From a virus: 64,000 bases of DNA. A program made the translations under genes and the position numbers. Numbering within the stretch: position 1 is the first letter of the stretch; each line of letters opens with the position of its first letter. Positions 51,267 to 59,764 of this stretch are shown one piece after another. The notes under the pieces were generated by a model, which made no database searches, had not been told where the DNA came from, and worked only from the letters and a program-made list of their open reading frames with translations. The stretch is from positions 20,498-84,497 of the IMG/VR virus record IMGVR_UViG_3300042922_000295. One strand, 5' to 3'.

Positions 51267-51755
51267 TCAGGCGAAGTTGATGTCGAGGCGCTTGCCGCCC
51301 CGCATCGCGTCGGCGGTCGTGTTGGTGAGCACGACCTCGGCGCCGGAGGCGTTGAGCTCGGTGCACCACGCCTGGACGGCCGTGCAGTTGGTGACCACGG
51401 CGACCTCGACGTCGCGCTCCATGAGCTGCCACGGGAGGAACGTCTCCTCCAGGCCGACGATGTTCGCCAGGGTCTGGCGCCCGTCCGTGGCCTGCGCGGA
51501 GAACGGGCCGATCTTGCCGACGTCGGCAGCCGTGGACGTGCCCGCCGCCGAGGTGATCTTCGCCATGACGGTGCCCGGCTGGAGGATCTTCGTCGTGGAC
51601 GTCGACCCGTCACCGTTGGTGACGGTGCGCTCCGGGACGCTGGTCTTCGCGACCGTGTACGACTCGGTCTGCGGCTTGGGGTTGGTGGAGCGGAGGAACT
51701 CCCGCTTGCCGAACGGCGTGCTGGCGGTTCCGCCGCCCTTCACGAAGGTGCTCAT
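51267..51755 (-). CDS. Head decoration protein (lambda gpD-like)
   Basis: 162 residues. LQPGTVMAKITSAAGTSTAA, DVGKIGPFSAQATDGRQTLA, NIVGLEETF matches gpD-type trimeric capsid stabilisers (GTVMA....G.......DGR....GIL). It lies between protease and capsid as in lambda. Confidence 0.78.
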   Translation of the reverse strand: MSTFVKGGGTASTPFGKREFLRSTNPKPQTESYTVAKTSVPERTVTNGDGSTSTTKILQPGTVMAKITSAAGTSTAADVGKIGPFSAQATDGRQTLANIVGLEETFLPWQLMERDVEVAVVTNCTAVQAWCTELNASGAEVVLTNTTADAMRGGKRLDINFA

Positions 51756-51798
51756 GAGGTCTCTTTCTCCTCGTCAGGGGTGGGTGATGGTGTTGGTG

Positions 51799-53232
51799 TC
51801 ACTCAGCGGGCTTGGGCTTCAGCTCCGGGTGCTCGGCGTACAGCGCCTGGAGCTTCTGGTAGGAGTTGGTCTCGAACAGCTCCTTGTCCTTCATCCCGCT
51901 GTTGCGGTGGTGCTGGATGATCTCCTGCAGCGCGGTGACCTGTGCCTGCGTCGAGCTCACGGCGCCGGACTCACCACCGCCCCCCGAAGGAGCGTGCGTG
52001 GCGAGCAGCGGCAGCGGCTGGGCGGCCTCCCAGGACGCCTTCCACTGCGTGAACTGCTCGTCCGTCAGCGACGCGGCGAAGGCCTGGAGGCCCTCGGTCT
52101 GCGACGCCACGATCTTGTTGTCGGAGGCGAGGCTGTCGACGAAGGCCTTGCGGCCCGAGCTCTTCGACTCCTTGGCGAACGTCTCCAGGACGCTCACGTG
52201 CGCCGCGACGGCCGGGGGCACCTCGTGGCGCACCCCGTTGATGATGATGAAGTTCGCCGCGTTCTGGACGTCGGCGGGGGCGACCTCGGCGGGCGCCACC
52301 TCCTCGGCCGGAGCCTCGGGCGCCTCCTCCTCCTTGGCGGGGACGGGGGCGACCTCCTCCTCGGCAGGCGCCACGACCGGCTCCTCCTTGGCGGGCTCCG
52401 TCTCGGTGTTCTGGATGATGGGGACCACGGAGGCCTCCTCCTTGCTGAGTCGGTTCAGAACGGACTGCTGGATGAGCTTGGGCGAGGGCGCCTGCGCACG
52501 GCCAGCGTGGTTGAAGATCGACAGGTCCCAGCGGTCCTCCCAGAACGAGTACTCGTCCTCGGCGTCGGGCGTCTTGTCGTCCTCCGGCTTCGGCGGCGTC
52601 GCCGTCTTGGTGCTGGTCTTGTCGGCCAGCCCAGCCTCGACAGCCTCGGTCGGGCTGTACCAGGCCTCCTCCTTCATGATGCCACGCCACACGGCAGCCT
52701 TGCCACCGGCGCGTGCCGCGTAGATGTCCGCGATGTTGTTGGAGAGGAGGTCGAGGATGTCGGCGGTCTTGCGCATGCCGTCCGCGTTGTCCCAGGCCAT
52801 GCCGCTCGCGTCGTGGATCATCATGACGCTGCCCTTGAGCATGATGATCTCGTCACCCGCCTGGGCGATGAACGACGCAGCCGACGCAGCCAGTCCGTCG
52901 ACGTACACCGTGACGTTGGCCTTGTGCGAGGCGAGGGTGTTGTAGATGGCGACGCCGTCGAACACCGACCCGCCCGGGGAGTTGAGGTGCAGGTTGATCT
53001 GCGTCACGTCGAGGTCGCGCACGCGGTCCGAGAACCGCTGCGCCGAAGTGCCCCAGACGCCGATCTCGTTGTAGATGTAGATGTCGGCGGTGTTGGTGTC
53101 CGCCTTGTTCTCGATCGAGAACCATTCCGCCTTGTTCTCCGCCTCTCGCTGCACGGCCTTGGGCGCGAGAGACGCGTCCCGGAGGTGCTGCGCCAGCGGG
53201 ATCAGCGGCGGTGTGATGTGAGAACGCTTCAT
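51799..53232 (-). CDS. ClpP-like head maturation protease with long scaffold-like tail
   Basis: 477 residues. The N-terminal S14/ClpP-like domain (about 45-205) has the SPGGSVFDG oxyanion loop (85-93), the serine in YVDGLAASAASFIAQ (S117 in the usual AAS position) and H140 in MMIHDAS. The remaining 270 residues include an Ala/Glu/Pro-rich stretch and a helical C-terminus, as in lambda C/Nu3-type protease-scaffold fusions. It would process the procapsid. Confidence 0.85.
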   Translation of the reverse strand: MKRSHITPPLIPLAQHLRDASLAPKAVQREAENKAEWFSIENKADTNTADIYIYNEIGVWGTSAQRFSDRVRDLDVTQINLHLNSPGGSVFDGVAIYNTLASHKANVTVYVDGLAASAASFIAQAGDEIIMLKGSVMMIHDASGMAWDNADGMRKTADILDLLSNNIADIYAARAGGKAAVWRGIMKEEAWYSPTEAVEAGLADKTSTKTATPPKPEDDKTPDAEDEYSFWEDRWDLSIFNHAGRAQAPSPKLIQQSVLNRLSKEEASVVPIIQNTETEPAKEEPVVAPAEEEVAPVPAKEEEAPEAPAEEVAPAEVAPADVQNAANFIIINGVRHEVPPAVAAHVSVLETFAKESKSSGRKAFVDSLASDNKIVASQTEGLQAFAASLTDEQFTQWKASWEAAQPLPLLATHAPSGGGGESGAVSSTQAQVTALQEIIQHHRNSGMKDKELFETNSYQKLQALYAEHPELKPKPAE

Positions 53233-53244
53233 GATTGGCTCACC

Positions 53245-53556
53245 CTACGGGTTGGGTCGCGCCGGGCGCAACGGAAGGGATGGTGTGGTGTTGGCGTCGA
53301 GCACTATCGGAGGCGAGGTCTCCTCCAACAGCACCTTGCTAGGGGAGCGCATCACGACGGAATGCCAACGAAGGCATTCGCGACAGTGAAGCCGAACCTC
53401 CCCCTCTGTCACGACGACCTCGCCGAAGATGCGATCCTGCTTGAACACCTTCACGTGGACGTAACGCCGCCCCTTCTCGTCCAGCCCGTAGGTGGCGAGA
53501 AGGGGCTTGCGTCCGCAGAAGCAGCGCAGCTCGTGACTGCTACGCCTGGAGGGCAC
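53245..53556 (-). CDS. Com-like zinc-finger protein between portal and protease
   Basis: 103 residues from GTG 53556, overlapping the portal 3' end by 17 bases. ELRCFCGRKPLL near the N-terminus and RLHCRECLRWHSVVM give a CxC/CxxC zinc finger with spacing like phage Mu Com, a translational activator. The middle (KGRRYVHVKVFKQDRIFGEV) is extended beta. Com in Mu acts on an adjacent gene's mRNA; a similar role here is inference. Confidence 0.6.
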   Translation of the reverse strand: MPSRRSSHELRCFCGRKPLLATYGLDEKGRRYVHVKVFKQDRIFGEVVVTEGEVRLHCRECLRWHSVVMRSPSKVLLEETSPPIVLDANTTPSLPLRPARPNP

Positions 53557-55237
53557 TATCCACCTCGGATTCCAGCTTGCTCTCCAGCATGTTGAGGAAG
53601 CCATCGGCGCCGACCTCGGAGCCGTGCTCCAGGATGAGGTTGATCCAGTTGTCCAACCGCTCGTACATCTCGTGCGTCGAGGCGAAAGCCTCCGACACGC
53701 CGTCCTCTTCGAGGGCGGTCTCCATGCGGCGCTTGTAGCCCATCGAGATGTCGAGGTTCTTGTCGAAGATTCCGTTGCGCTCGGCGTTCTCGACCTGAGG
53801 CCGAACCCGCGCCACGATCTCCTTTACCACGGCGCGGGCCGACGGCGACCGGCGACGGACCTTCACCCGGGCGGTGCCGCCGCCGTCGTCCTCGGGGTCC
53901 TCCTGCGCCGGGTCGTCCCCGGCGTCATCGTCTCCGGGCTTGGCAGGCGGCTTGGCGGTGTCCCGGACCTCCTTGAGCGTCATGCCGACGTGCGTCCCGA
54001 GCTCCTCCAGGTCGACCGTGGCCTGGTTGCCGTTGACCAGTGCGGTCACGAGCGACGCCATCAGCTCGGAGTTGGTGTTGCCCATCTTGCGGTACTTGAT
54101 CTTCGCTCGGGGCGCGTTGGGGCCGAAGTTGTAGTCGACCATCTTCGACAGGAGGTACTTGTCGATGTAGACCTTGCGGTCGTCGTTCATCGCATTGAGC
54201 ATCCACAGGTAGACCTGCATGTGCCCGACGCCGAGGTTGTACGAGCCGACGTCAGCCGTACGCATGAGGAGGATCGGCGTGAACAGGCCAATCGAGATCT
54301 CTTCGTCCAGTCGGGTGAGGTAGCGCTCGAAGTCCGCGCCACGCATCTGCGACTCGAGGTACTCGATCTCGTAGTCGAAGTCGGGCTGCGTCTCGTTGGC
54401 GTACGGCGTCTTGTCGTTGGGCAGCACCACGACGGACCGGTTGCGCAGGTCGCGCAGCAGGTCGAGCATGTACATGTTGCCCTTGACCGTCTTGCCGTCG
54501 ACGTCGATCACGTCATCGAACGGCGCACGACCGATGGGGACCGGCTCGCCGAAGCGCTCGTAGTAGCGGTTGGCGAACAGGTGGACGAGGATGCTGAAGA
54601 ACCACGACTGGAAGGCGGGCCGAAGAAGCTTGCGCCCGTAGTAGTCGCCATTCTCCATGAGCAGCGGATACCAGAGGCTGTTCTCGACCGGGATCGGCCA
54701 CTGCATGCCGAACTGCTTGATGCCGTCGTACTTCTTGAACGTGGGGGGCGTCCGCTCGGGCGGAGCCCAGCCCTTTTCGTCCTTCCAGTTGACGACGCAC
54801 TCCTCGGGGATCAGGTCCTTGACCTTGTCGAGGACGACACGACTGCCCTCGTTATCCCACTCCAGAGCGCCGGGCGAGAAACCAGCCCAGTTCGCCTGCG
54901 CGAGTGTGCGGTTGAGCATGGTCCAGTTGTTCCTGATCTGCTCGTCGCAGAAGTCACGAATCTTCTTGTCCTCGCACTCGATCGTGAAGTCCGACTGGTG
55001 CTGCATGAACGACAGCACGTTGAGCGAGGCGTTGACCTGGTAGTGGTCACGCATGCTGCGGAAGTCCGCCAGCGTGAGCTTGGAGAGGTCGAACTGAACG
55101 ATGCCACCGCCGGGCATCTGCATGAACTCGACGTCGCGACCAGCCCAGTGTCCGAAGGCGTTCCCCGTCTTGGGAGGAGCCGACTTCTTGTTTTCTGGAA
55201 CGATGATCGGTCGGCCCTTGGAATCCAGGAGGGGCAC
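53540..55237 (-). CDS. Portal protein (DUF935/Mu gp29-like)
   Basis: About 565 residues. LADFRSMRDHYQVNASLNVL, LVHLFANRYYERFGEPVPIG, DFERYLTRLDEEISIGLFTP and MVDYNFGPNAPRAKIKY are typical of Mu gp29-type portals, the dodecameric ring for DNA passage. Residues about 455-490 form an acidic linker. The frame extends upstream to ATG 55339, but that ATG lies in the loop of a terminator-like hairpin with no ribosome site, so GTG 55237 (AAAGATGG upstream) is preferred. The start is uncertain. Confidence 0.82.
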   Translation of the reverse strand: MPLLDSKGRPIIVPENKKSAPPKTGNAFGHWAGRDVEFMQMPGGGIVQFDLSKLTLADFRSMRDHYQVNASLNVLSFMQHQSDFTIECEDKKIRDFCDEQIRNNWTMLNRTLAQANWAGFSPGALEWDNEGSRVVLDKVKDLIPEECVVNWKDEKGWAPPERTPPTFKKYDGIKQFGMQWPIPVENSLWYPLLMENGDYYGRKLLRPAFQSWFFSILVHLFANRYYERFGEPVPIGRAPFDDVIDVDGKTVKGNMYMLDLLRDLRNRSVVVLPNDKTPYANETQPDFDYEIEYLESQMRGADFERYLTRLDEEISIGLFTPILLMRTADVGSYNLGVGHMQVYLWMLNAMNDDRKVYIDKYLLSKMVDYNFGPNAPRAKIKYRKMGNTNSELMASLVTALVNGNQATVDLEELGTHVGMTLKEVRDTAKPPAKPGDDDAGDDPAQEDPEDDGGGTARVKVRRRSPSARAVVKEIVARVRPQVENAERNGIFDKNLDISMGYKRRMETALEEDGVSEAFASTHEMYERLDNWINLILEHGSEVGADGFLNMLESKLESEVDSALQA

Positions 55238-55312
55238 TGTCTCACCATCTTTCGTCAGGCAAATCCCGTCACCGTCCTCGACGGTAGGGCAGTTGCTCTG
55301 GCGAACTATACG

Positions 55313-55354
55313 CGAACGGCCCGCGCCAAGGGAACCCATAGCGCGGGCCGTTCG
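55313..55354 (-). terminator. 14-bp hairpin between terminase and portal
   Basis: CGAACGGCCCGCGC (55313-55326) pairs perfectly with 55341-55354, loop of 14 bases, beginning 12 bases after the terminase stop. Its loop contains the upstream candidate ATG of the portal. Confidence 0.65.
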
Positions 55355-55365
55355 TTTCCGGAGTG

Positions 55366-57258
55366 CTATCTGCGCCTCAACCGGTCAGGGATCAGGAACC
55401 CCATGCCCATCGAGGACGGCGTAGGCATCGGCCCCTGCGCCCCGAAGGGTCCGTTCGGAATGTCGCGACCCATGCCGACCGGGGACCACTGCTCAGCCTC
55501 GTGCTCGCCGTGGTCCTCGTCGGTCAGCTCACGGCTGGGCCGAGCCACGCCCTTACGGTACGAGCGATCCCCCATGAGGGTCGTCGTGACACCGGCGAGG
55601 CAGTCGGCCACATCCTTACTTCCGTCAGCAGGGTGGTCGATCTTCTTGCCCGTGTCGGTGAGCTGCGACAGCTCCTGGAAGGCGATATTCACCAGCGCCG
55701 AGTCGCCCTTGTTCAGGTAGGTCATGTACTTCGGGAACTCGATGCGCCGCTCGTAGATGGCCTCCCGCAAGTCCTCGTACGGAAGCTTGTTCTTGTCTAC
55801 CGAGAGGTAGTCCGCCCGATAGCGCTTCTTGCGGAGCTGCTGCATCGTGTCGGTGGACTGGAACCCATCCATGGTGACGGTGGAGATGCGGAACCCGAGC
55901 TCGTTCTTCATCTTGTAGATGATGCTGCGGATGTCCGAGAGCATGATCTCCTGCCCAGCGGGCACCTTCACGCGCATGAGGGCGTCGATGACGATGTACT
56001 CCTTGAGCTCGCCGTCGTCGGTCTCGATGAGGCGGTCGACGTACCCCATCGCCATGCCGAGTGCGTCGCCGTTGCCCGAGGTCGCGATGTCGATGTGCAC
56101 TGCACGACGGCGCGGGTCGTTCTGTGCCTGGAACCAGTCACGGAACATGATGCGAGTCGGCTCGGGGAGGACAGGGGACTCGTCGCCGAAGTCCGAGTGC
56201 TCGTGCCAGCGCGTCTGGCACTCCTCGATGCGGTCGAGGAGGCTGATAAACGGGTCCTCGGTCTCGGGCGGGATGCCTGCGAGGTCACGCAGCGCCTTCT
56301 CGGGGTTGGTGTCGAACTGGTGCTTGTACGCGTTCGGGACCTCGATGAAGTCCTCGTTCTCGACCATGCCCGCGATGCCATCAGGGATGATGGACTTGCG
56401 CTTACGGTCGTACCAGAAGCTGTCCCGCGTGCCGTCCGGCTTGAGGAACTTGTGCCAGCCGAGCGACTCCCAGATCGTCATGCGCGTGACGTGCGCCTTG
56501 GGATTCTGCTTCATCTGCTTGTACTTCTTCGCAGCGAAGCCGGACCCCTTCTTCATCTGTCCGATACAGATGAGCAGACCCTTGTGCCCGTTCGTGTCCT
56601 CGTCGATGAATCGCGAGGCGATGCGGGACTGGATCGTATCGAAGCCGACGTCGGCATAGTCCTTGTCCTGGGTGACCTTGTGAGAGTCCATCTCATCGAG
56701 GATGCCCGCGAGGATGTTGTAACCCTCGAACGTGGTCTCAGCGCTGTCGCCAGGGAGAATCCAGATGTCCTTGCCGGGGAATCGAATCTGCTTGGTGAAC
56801 TTCTTGTCGTACTGCGCGTTGACGAGGAACCAGGCACTGTGCTCGATGCGCGCCTTGATGTCGCCGAAGATGACCTGCATGGCCTGATCCTCGGATGTAG
56901 ACATCTGCATGAAGGCGATGCGCGATCCGGGCAGCAGGTTGAAGTAGTCCTGCGGGTCACGAAGGCAGATCACCCAATGGACCATGTACGGCAGCGCGAT
57001 CGAGGCGAACGTCGTCTTGCCGATGCCGATACCACCGGTGACCATCGCCTCCTCGAAGTTGGCGATGCGCTTGCCGTTGACCTTCTCGCCGAAGATCTCC
57101 ACGAGAGCCTTCTTGAGGCCGGGGCGAACCTTGGCCTCGATGTCGAGGTAGCCCTCCCCAAGGAACTCCAGGATCGACGCAGGCTTCTGGTCGAAGTGCG
57201 GGTGGTCCTGGAGCCACTTCAGCTCTTCGGCTGCGGCTACCGGATCGAAGGTGTTCAT
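55366..57258 (-). CDS. terL: Terminase large subunit
   Basis: 630 residues. ATPase: Walker A GGIGIGKTT (75-83), Walker B ILAGILDEMD (182-191) and a coupling segment with GLLICIGQMKK. Nuclease: HIDIATSGNGDALGMAMG with D390, then TVTMDGFQS and a final DVADCLAG, the RNase H-like acidic set. It packages DNA into the procapsid through the portal. The start overlaps the upstream gene by 4 bases. Confidence 0.9.
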   Translation of the reverse strand: MNTFDPVAAAEELKWLQDHPHFDQKPASILEFLGEGYLDIEAKVRPGLKKALVEIFGEKVNGKRIANFEEAMVTGGIGIGKTTFASIALPYMVHWVICLRDPQDYFNLLPGSRIAFMQMSTSEDQAMQVIFGDIKARIEHSAWFLVNAQYDKKFTKQIRFPGKDIWILPGDSAETTFEGYNILAGILDEMDSHKVTQDKDYADVGFDTIQSRIASRFIDEDTNGHKGLLICIGQMKKGSGFAAKKYKQMKQNPKAHVTRMTIWESLGWHKFLKPDGTRDSFWYDRKRKSIIPDGIAGMVENEDFIEVPNAYKHQFDTNPEKALRDLAGIPPETEDPFISLLDRIEECQTRWHEHSDFGDESPVLPEPTRIMFRDWFQAQNDPRRRAVHIDIATSGNGDALGMAMGYVDRLIETDDGELKEYIVIDALMRVKVPAGQEIMLSDIRSIIYKMKNELGFRISTVTMDGFQSTDTMQQLRKKRYRADYLSVDKNKLPYEDLREAIYERRIEFPKYMTYLNKGDSALVNIAFQELSQLTDTGKKIDHPADGSKDVADCLAGVTTTLMGDRSYRKGVARPSRELTDEDHGEHEAEQWSPVGMGRDIPNGPFGAQGPMPTPSSMGMGFLIPDRLRRR

Positions 57259-58643
57259 CCCTCGATCACCGTGCCCTCGATCTCCTTCATGTCGGACTGC
57301 TGCATCTGCTGCGGGTCGACTCGACCCTCCAGCAGGCCGCGCATCATGTCCGGCGTGATCTGGTCACGCGGTACACCCTGGTCCTCCAGTTCGCGCACGA
57401 TGCTCGCGACCAAGATCTTGGGGTTGACCTGAGCCTGCACCCCGACCTGTCCAGCCTGCCCGACGTTCACCTGGACCTTCGCGCCGCCCCGCAGGTTGGG
57501 GTCGATCAGCTTCGCCATCTCGGTGCCCTGCTTGAAGAGCTGGTTCGACAGCTTGGTGACCTCGGGGTCGATGTCGCCCAACTGCTCCTCGACCGACAGG
57601 CCACGCTCCAACCGGCGCGCCGTGAGGACCGTCAGGTCCTTCAGGCCGTCGATGATGCGGTCGGCGTCGCGGGTGTTGAACTGGTCCGACAGTGTCTTGG
57701 GGGACGCGTGCGGAAGCGAGCACACGGCGCCGTCCCGGTAGTGCTTGCACTGGCTCGCCAGGGTGCACGAGTTGCACGTCACCTTGTCGCCGGGTTGCAC
57801 CTTGGTGCCGGTCGTGGTCAGGTGCGACTTCGTCTCGGGCGCCTGGTAGGACGCGTCCGGTGTCGTCGTGTCCACCACGGACTGCTTGCGCGTGTTGGAC
57901 AGGCGCACGTTGGGAACCGAGTCCCAGTTCTCGGCGGCCCACAGGGCGGACTTGATGTTGTACTGGCACCGCATCGCCGGGATGGCGAGCTCGACCGGCT
58001 TGAAGCCGATGATGGTCACCCAGTTCGGCCAGGCGCGGGCCTGCTCGAAGGTGAGCATCTTGCCGATGGGCAGGAACACATTCCCCTTCTGGGCGGTCGA
58101 CCGAGGGTCGATGTCCACCGAGAAGAAGTTACTGCCGAACATCACGCGGTACGAGTAGAGCCCGTGGATGTGCAGCTTGACGTCGGGGTAGTCCTCCTGA
58201 AGCTCGATGAGCTTCGTGGCGAACGTGCGACCTGGCCCGGTGTTCATGTCGGGCAGGTTGGTGATGACCACCCGGTGCTCCTGCCCGAACACGGGGCGCT
58301 CGTCTCCCGGGATCGAGGTGTCGCTGCATGCCGACTCGTTCTCGCCGAGCGGGTTCTCCAGCAGCTCTTCGAGAAGGCGGATGTCCTCGCCGTACTCCCA
58401 GACCGGGTACACCGCCGAGGGGCGGTCGAGCTCGTCGCCGCTTCGATACTCAGCCGCACCCTGTACTCCGATGGACATGGCGCGCCAGGCGTACGCCTCT
58501 CCGAAGTACAGCGACGCGTGCTTGATGGGATCGAGCTTGCGCTTTGCGAGCATGCCTCGATCCCACGCCACGAGACAGACGCCGGTGTCGACCATCTCTC
58601 GGATGTAGTTGTGCGGGTTTCTGCACCACACCTCTGTTGCCAC
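57255..58643 (-). CDS. Protein of unknown function in the terminase small-subunit position
   Basis: 462 residues from GTG 58643 with CTGGAGGAAACT, an ideal ribosome site; this is the first late gene. No small-terminase HTH is obvious. Visible parts: FGEAYAWRAMSIGVQGAAEY, an alpha/beta region (HRVVITNLPDMNTGPGRTFA, LIELQEDYPDVKLHIHGLYS), a Cys cluster CNSCTLASQCKHYRDGAVC that could bind metal, and a helical C-terminus (ILVASIVRELEDQGVPRDQI). Position and coupling to TerL suggest a DNA-packaging or recognition role. Confidence 0.65.
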   Translation of the reverse strand: MATEVWCRNPHNYIREMVDTGVCLVAWDRGMLAKRKLDPIKHASLYFGEAYAWRAMSIGVQGAAEYRSGDELDRPSAVYPVWEYGEDIRLLEELLENPLGENESACSDTSIPGDERPVFGQEHRVVITNLPDMNTGPGRTFATKLIELQEDYPDVKLHIHGLYSYRVMFGSNFFSVDIDPRSTAQKGNVFLPIGKMLTFEQARAWPNWVTIIGFKPVELAIPAMRCQYNIKSALWAAENWDSVPNVRLSNTRKQSVVDTTTPDASYQAPETKSHLTTTGTKVQPGDKVTCNSCTLASQCKHYRDGAVCSLPHASPKTLSDQFNTRDADRIIDGLKDLTVLTARRLERGLSVEEQLGDIDPEVTKLSNQLFKQGTEMAKLIDPNLRGGAKVQVNVGQAGQVGVQAQVNPKILVASIVRELEDQGVPRDQITPDMMRGLLEGRVDPQQMQQSDMKEIEGTVIEG

Positions 58644-58677
58644 AGTTTCCTCCAGTTGCCACGGTAAGCCTGAGCGC

Positions 58678-58707
58678 AGGGTAGGGCATTGCTTCCTAGT
58701 CGCGCAA
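58678..58707 (-). promoter_or_regulatory. Candidate late-operon promoter
   Basis: TTGCGC, 18-base spacer, TACCCT on the - strand, 35 bases before the first late gene. The hexamers are only partial matches. Confidence 0.35.
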
Positions 58708-58715
58708 GAGGGAAC

Positions 58716-58748
58716 GGCCCCCGGAGTGGAGCGGTCACTCCGGGGGCC
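58716..58748. other. Perfect 13-bp inverted repeat in the divergent region
   Basis: GGCCCCCGGAGTG (58716-58728) pairs perfectly with 58736-58748, loop of 7 bases. It lies upstream of both divergent units, so a terminator is unexpected. It could be an operator or an insulating hairpin against read-through. Confidence 0.5.
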
Positions 58749-58894
58749 TGGGCACCGTGGCACGGTACGGCGCGAGCGTACACGCACGAGGGGGTCCGGG
58801 GTAGCCCTACGGGATCGGAGGGACGGTGGCGGCGCCCGATTCGGGAGGGATACGATAGGGGTCCGGTTCGCCCCGTTGGCGCGGCCCGGGAACG

Positions 58895-58903
58895 ACCCGA
58901 CGC
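58895..58903 (+). repeat. ACCCGACGC leader element, copy 5
   Basis: ACCCGACGC (one base different from copies 2-4) lies 18 bases before the TTG at 58922 and is followed by CTGGAGAA. Confidence 0.5.
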
Positions 58904-58921
58904 AGCACCTGGAGAACTGAC

Positions 58922-59764
58922 TTGTCTGATGACACCGCTCTTGCGGACCTGCTCGCCCAGAAGTTCATCTCTCGCCGGGATGTGAAGGCGATCCAGATGC
59001 CTGACGGCGCCTGGCGCCCGCACACGGCCGACGGCCGTACAGATGGCCAGCGCCTCCCGTGGAAGAGAACGGACCTTCGTAGGCACCTCGCTGGCGAGGT
59101 CACCTACGGACACTACCTGCTCGGCACGGACGACACGTGCAAGCTGTTCGCTTTCGACATCGACCTGGAGAAGAACAACCCGAACAACGATCCCGACTTC
59201 ATCGGAAGCTGGGTCGACACTTCGGGTCAGGTCCACGCGTTCGACGCCCGCGAGGCATGGCTGGATCGCCGCCATCCGAGCAGGGAGTTCCAGAAGATTC
59301 ACCTCATGATGATGGGGTACGCTCTGGCGTCGACCATCGCCACCGAGCTGGAGCTTCCCACCGCGATGGCATACAGCGGAGGCAAGGGCATCCACGTCTA
59401 CGGCTTCACCGGGCCGATGCCTGCCAAGGATGTCCGCGACGGCGCGAGGATCGTTCTGGACCAGTTCCAGCACGAGCTGGAGCCCACGAAGGGCGAGAAC
59501 TTCTACCGCACCACGAACCGTCACGACGACCTGACGGACGGCCTGCGGAACATGACCATCGAGGTGTTCCCCAAGCAGGACAGCCTCGGCGGCAAGGACT
59601 TGGGGAACCTCATGCGGCTTCCCCTCGGCAAGAATCTCAAGAACCCGAAGGACCCCACGTTCTTCATCGACCCGGACGGAGACTGGACGAAGATGCCCCC
59701 CATCGATCCCATGACAGCCCTGAACCGCACCTGGCTTCCCTCGGCTGTCGCGCAGAATGCCTGA
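58922..59764 (+). CDS. Archaeo-eukaryotic-type primase (AEP superfamily)
   Basis: 280 residues from TTG 58922 (CTGGAGAAC). AEP motifs are in order: FAFDIDLEK (catalytic D79 and D81), YSGGKGIHVYGF (S152, H158, the nucleotide-binding SxxxGxH motif) and IEVFPKQDSLGGKDLGNLMR, the EhFPKQ / GNL.KLPLG segment typical of TOTE-type and related primase-polymerases. It should make primers for phage replication and might have polymerase activity. No extra zinc domain is fused. It overlaps the next gene by 8 bases. Confidence 0.82.
   Translation: MSDDTALADLLAQKFISRRDVKAIQMPDGAWRPHTADGRTDGQRLPWKRTDLRRHLAGEVTYGHYLLGTDDTCKLFAFDIDLEKNNPNNDPDFIGSWVDTSGQVHAFDAREAWLDRRHPSREFQKIHLMMMGYALASTIATELELPTAMAYSGGKGIHVYGFTGPMPAKDVRDGARIVLDQFQHELEPTKGENFYRTTNRHDDLTDGLRNMTIEVFPKQDSLGGKDLGNLMRLPLGKNLKNPKDPTFFIDPDGDWTKMPPIDPMTALNRTWLPSAVAQNA

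Larger units (their letters stand above)
58644..58921. other. 278-base divergent intergenic region
   Basis: It separates the leftward late operon from the rightward primase genes. It holds a hairpin (58716-58748), a weak - strand promoter-like pair (TTGCGC at 58707-58702, TACCCT at 58683-58678, spacer 18), a + strand TACGAT at 58851-58856 without a good -35, and a copy of the leader element. No gene seen. Confidence 0.55.

Noticed and set aside
55238-55339. Extra N-terminal 34 residues of the portal
   Set aside because: The ATG at 55339 sits in a hairpin loop without a ribosome site. GTG 55237 is preferred, though the longer form cannot be excluded.
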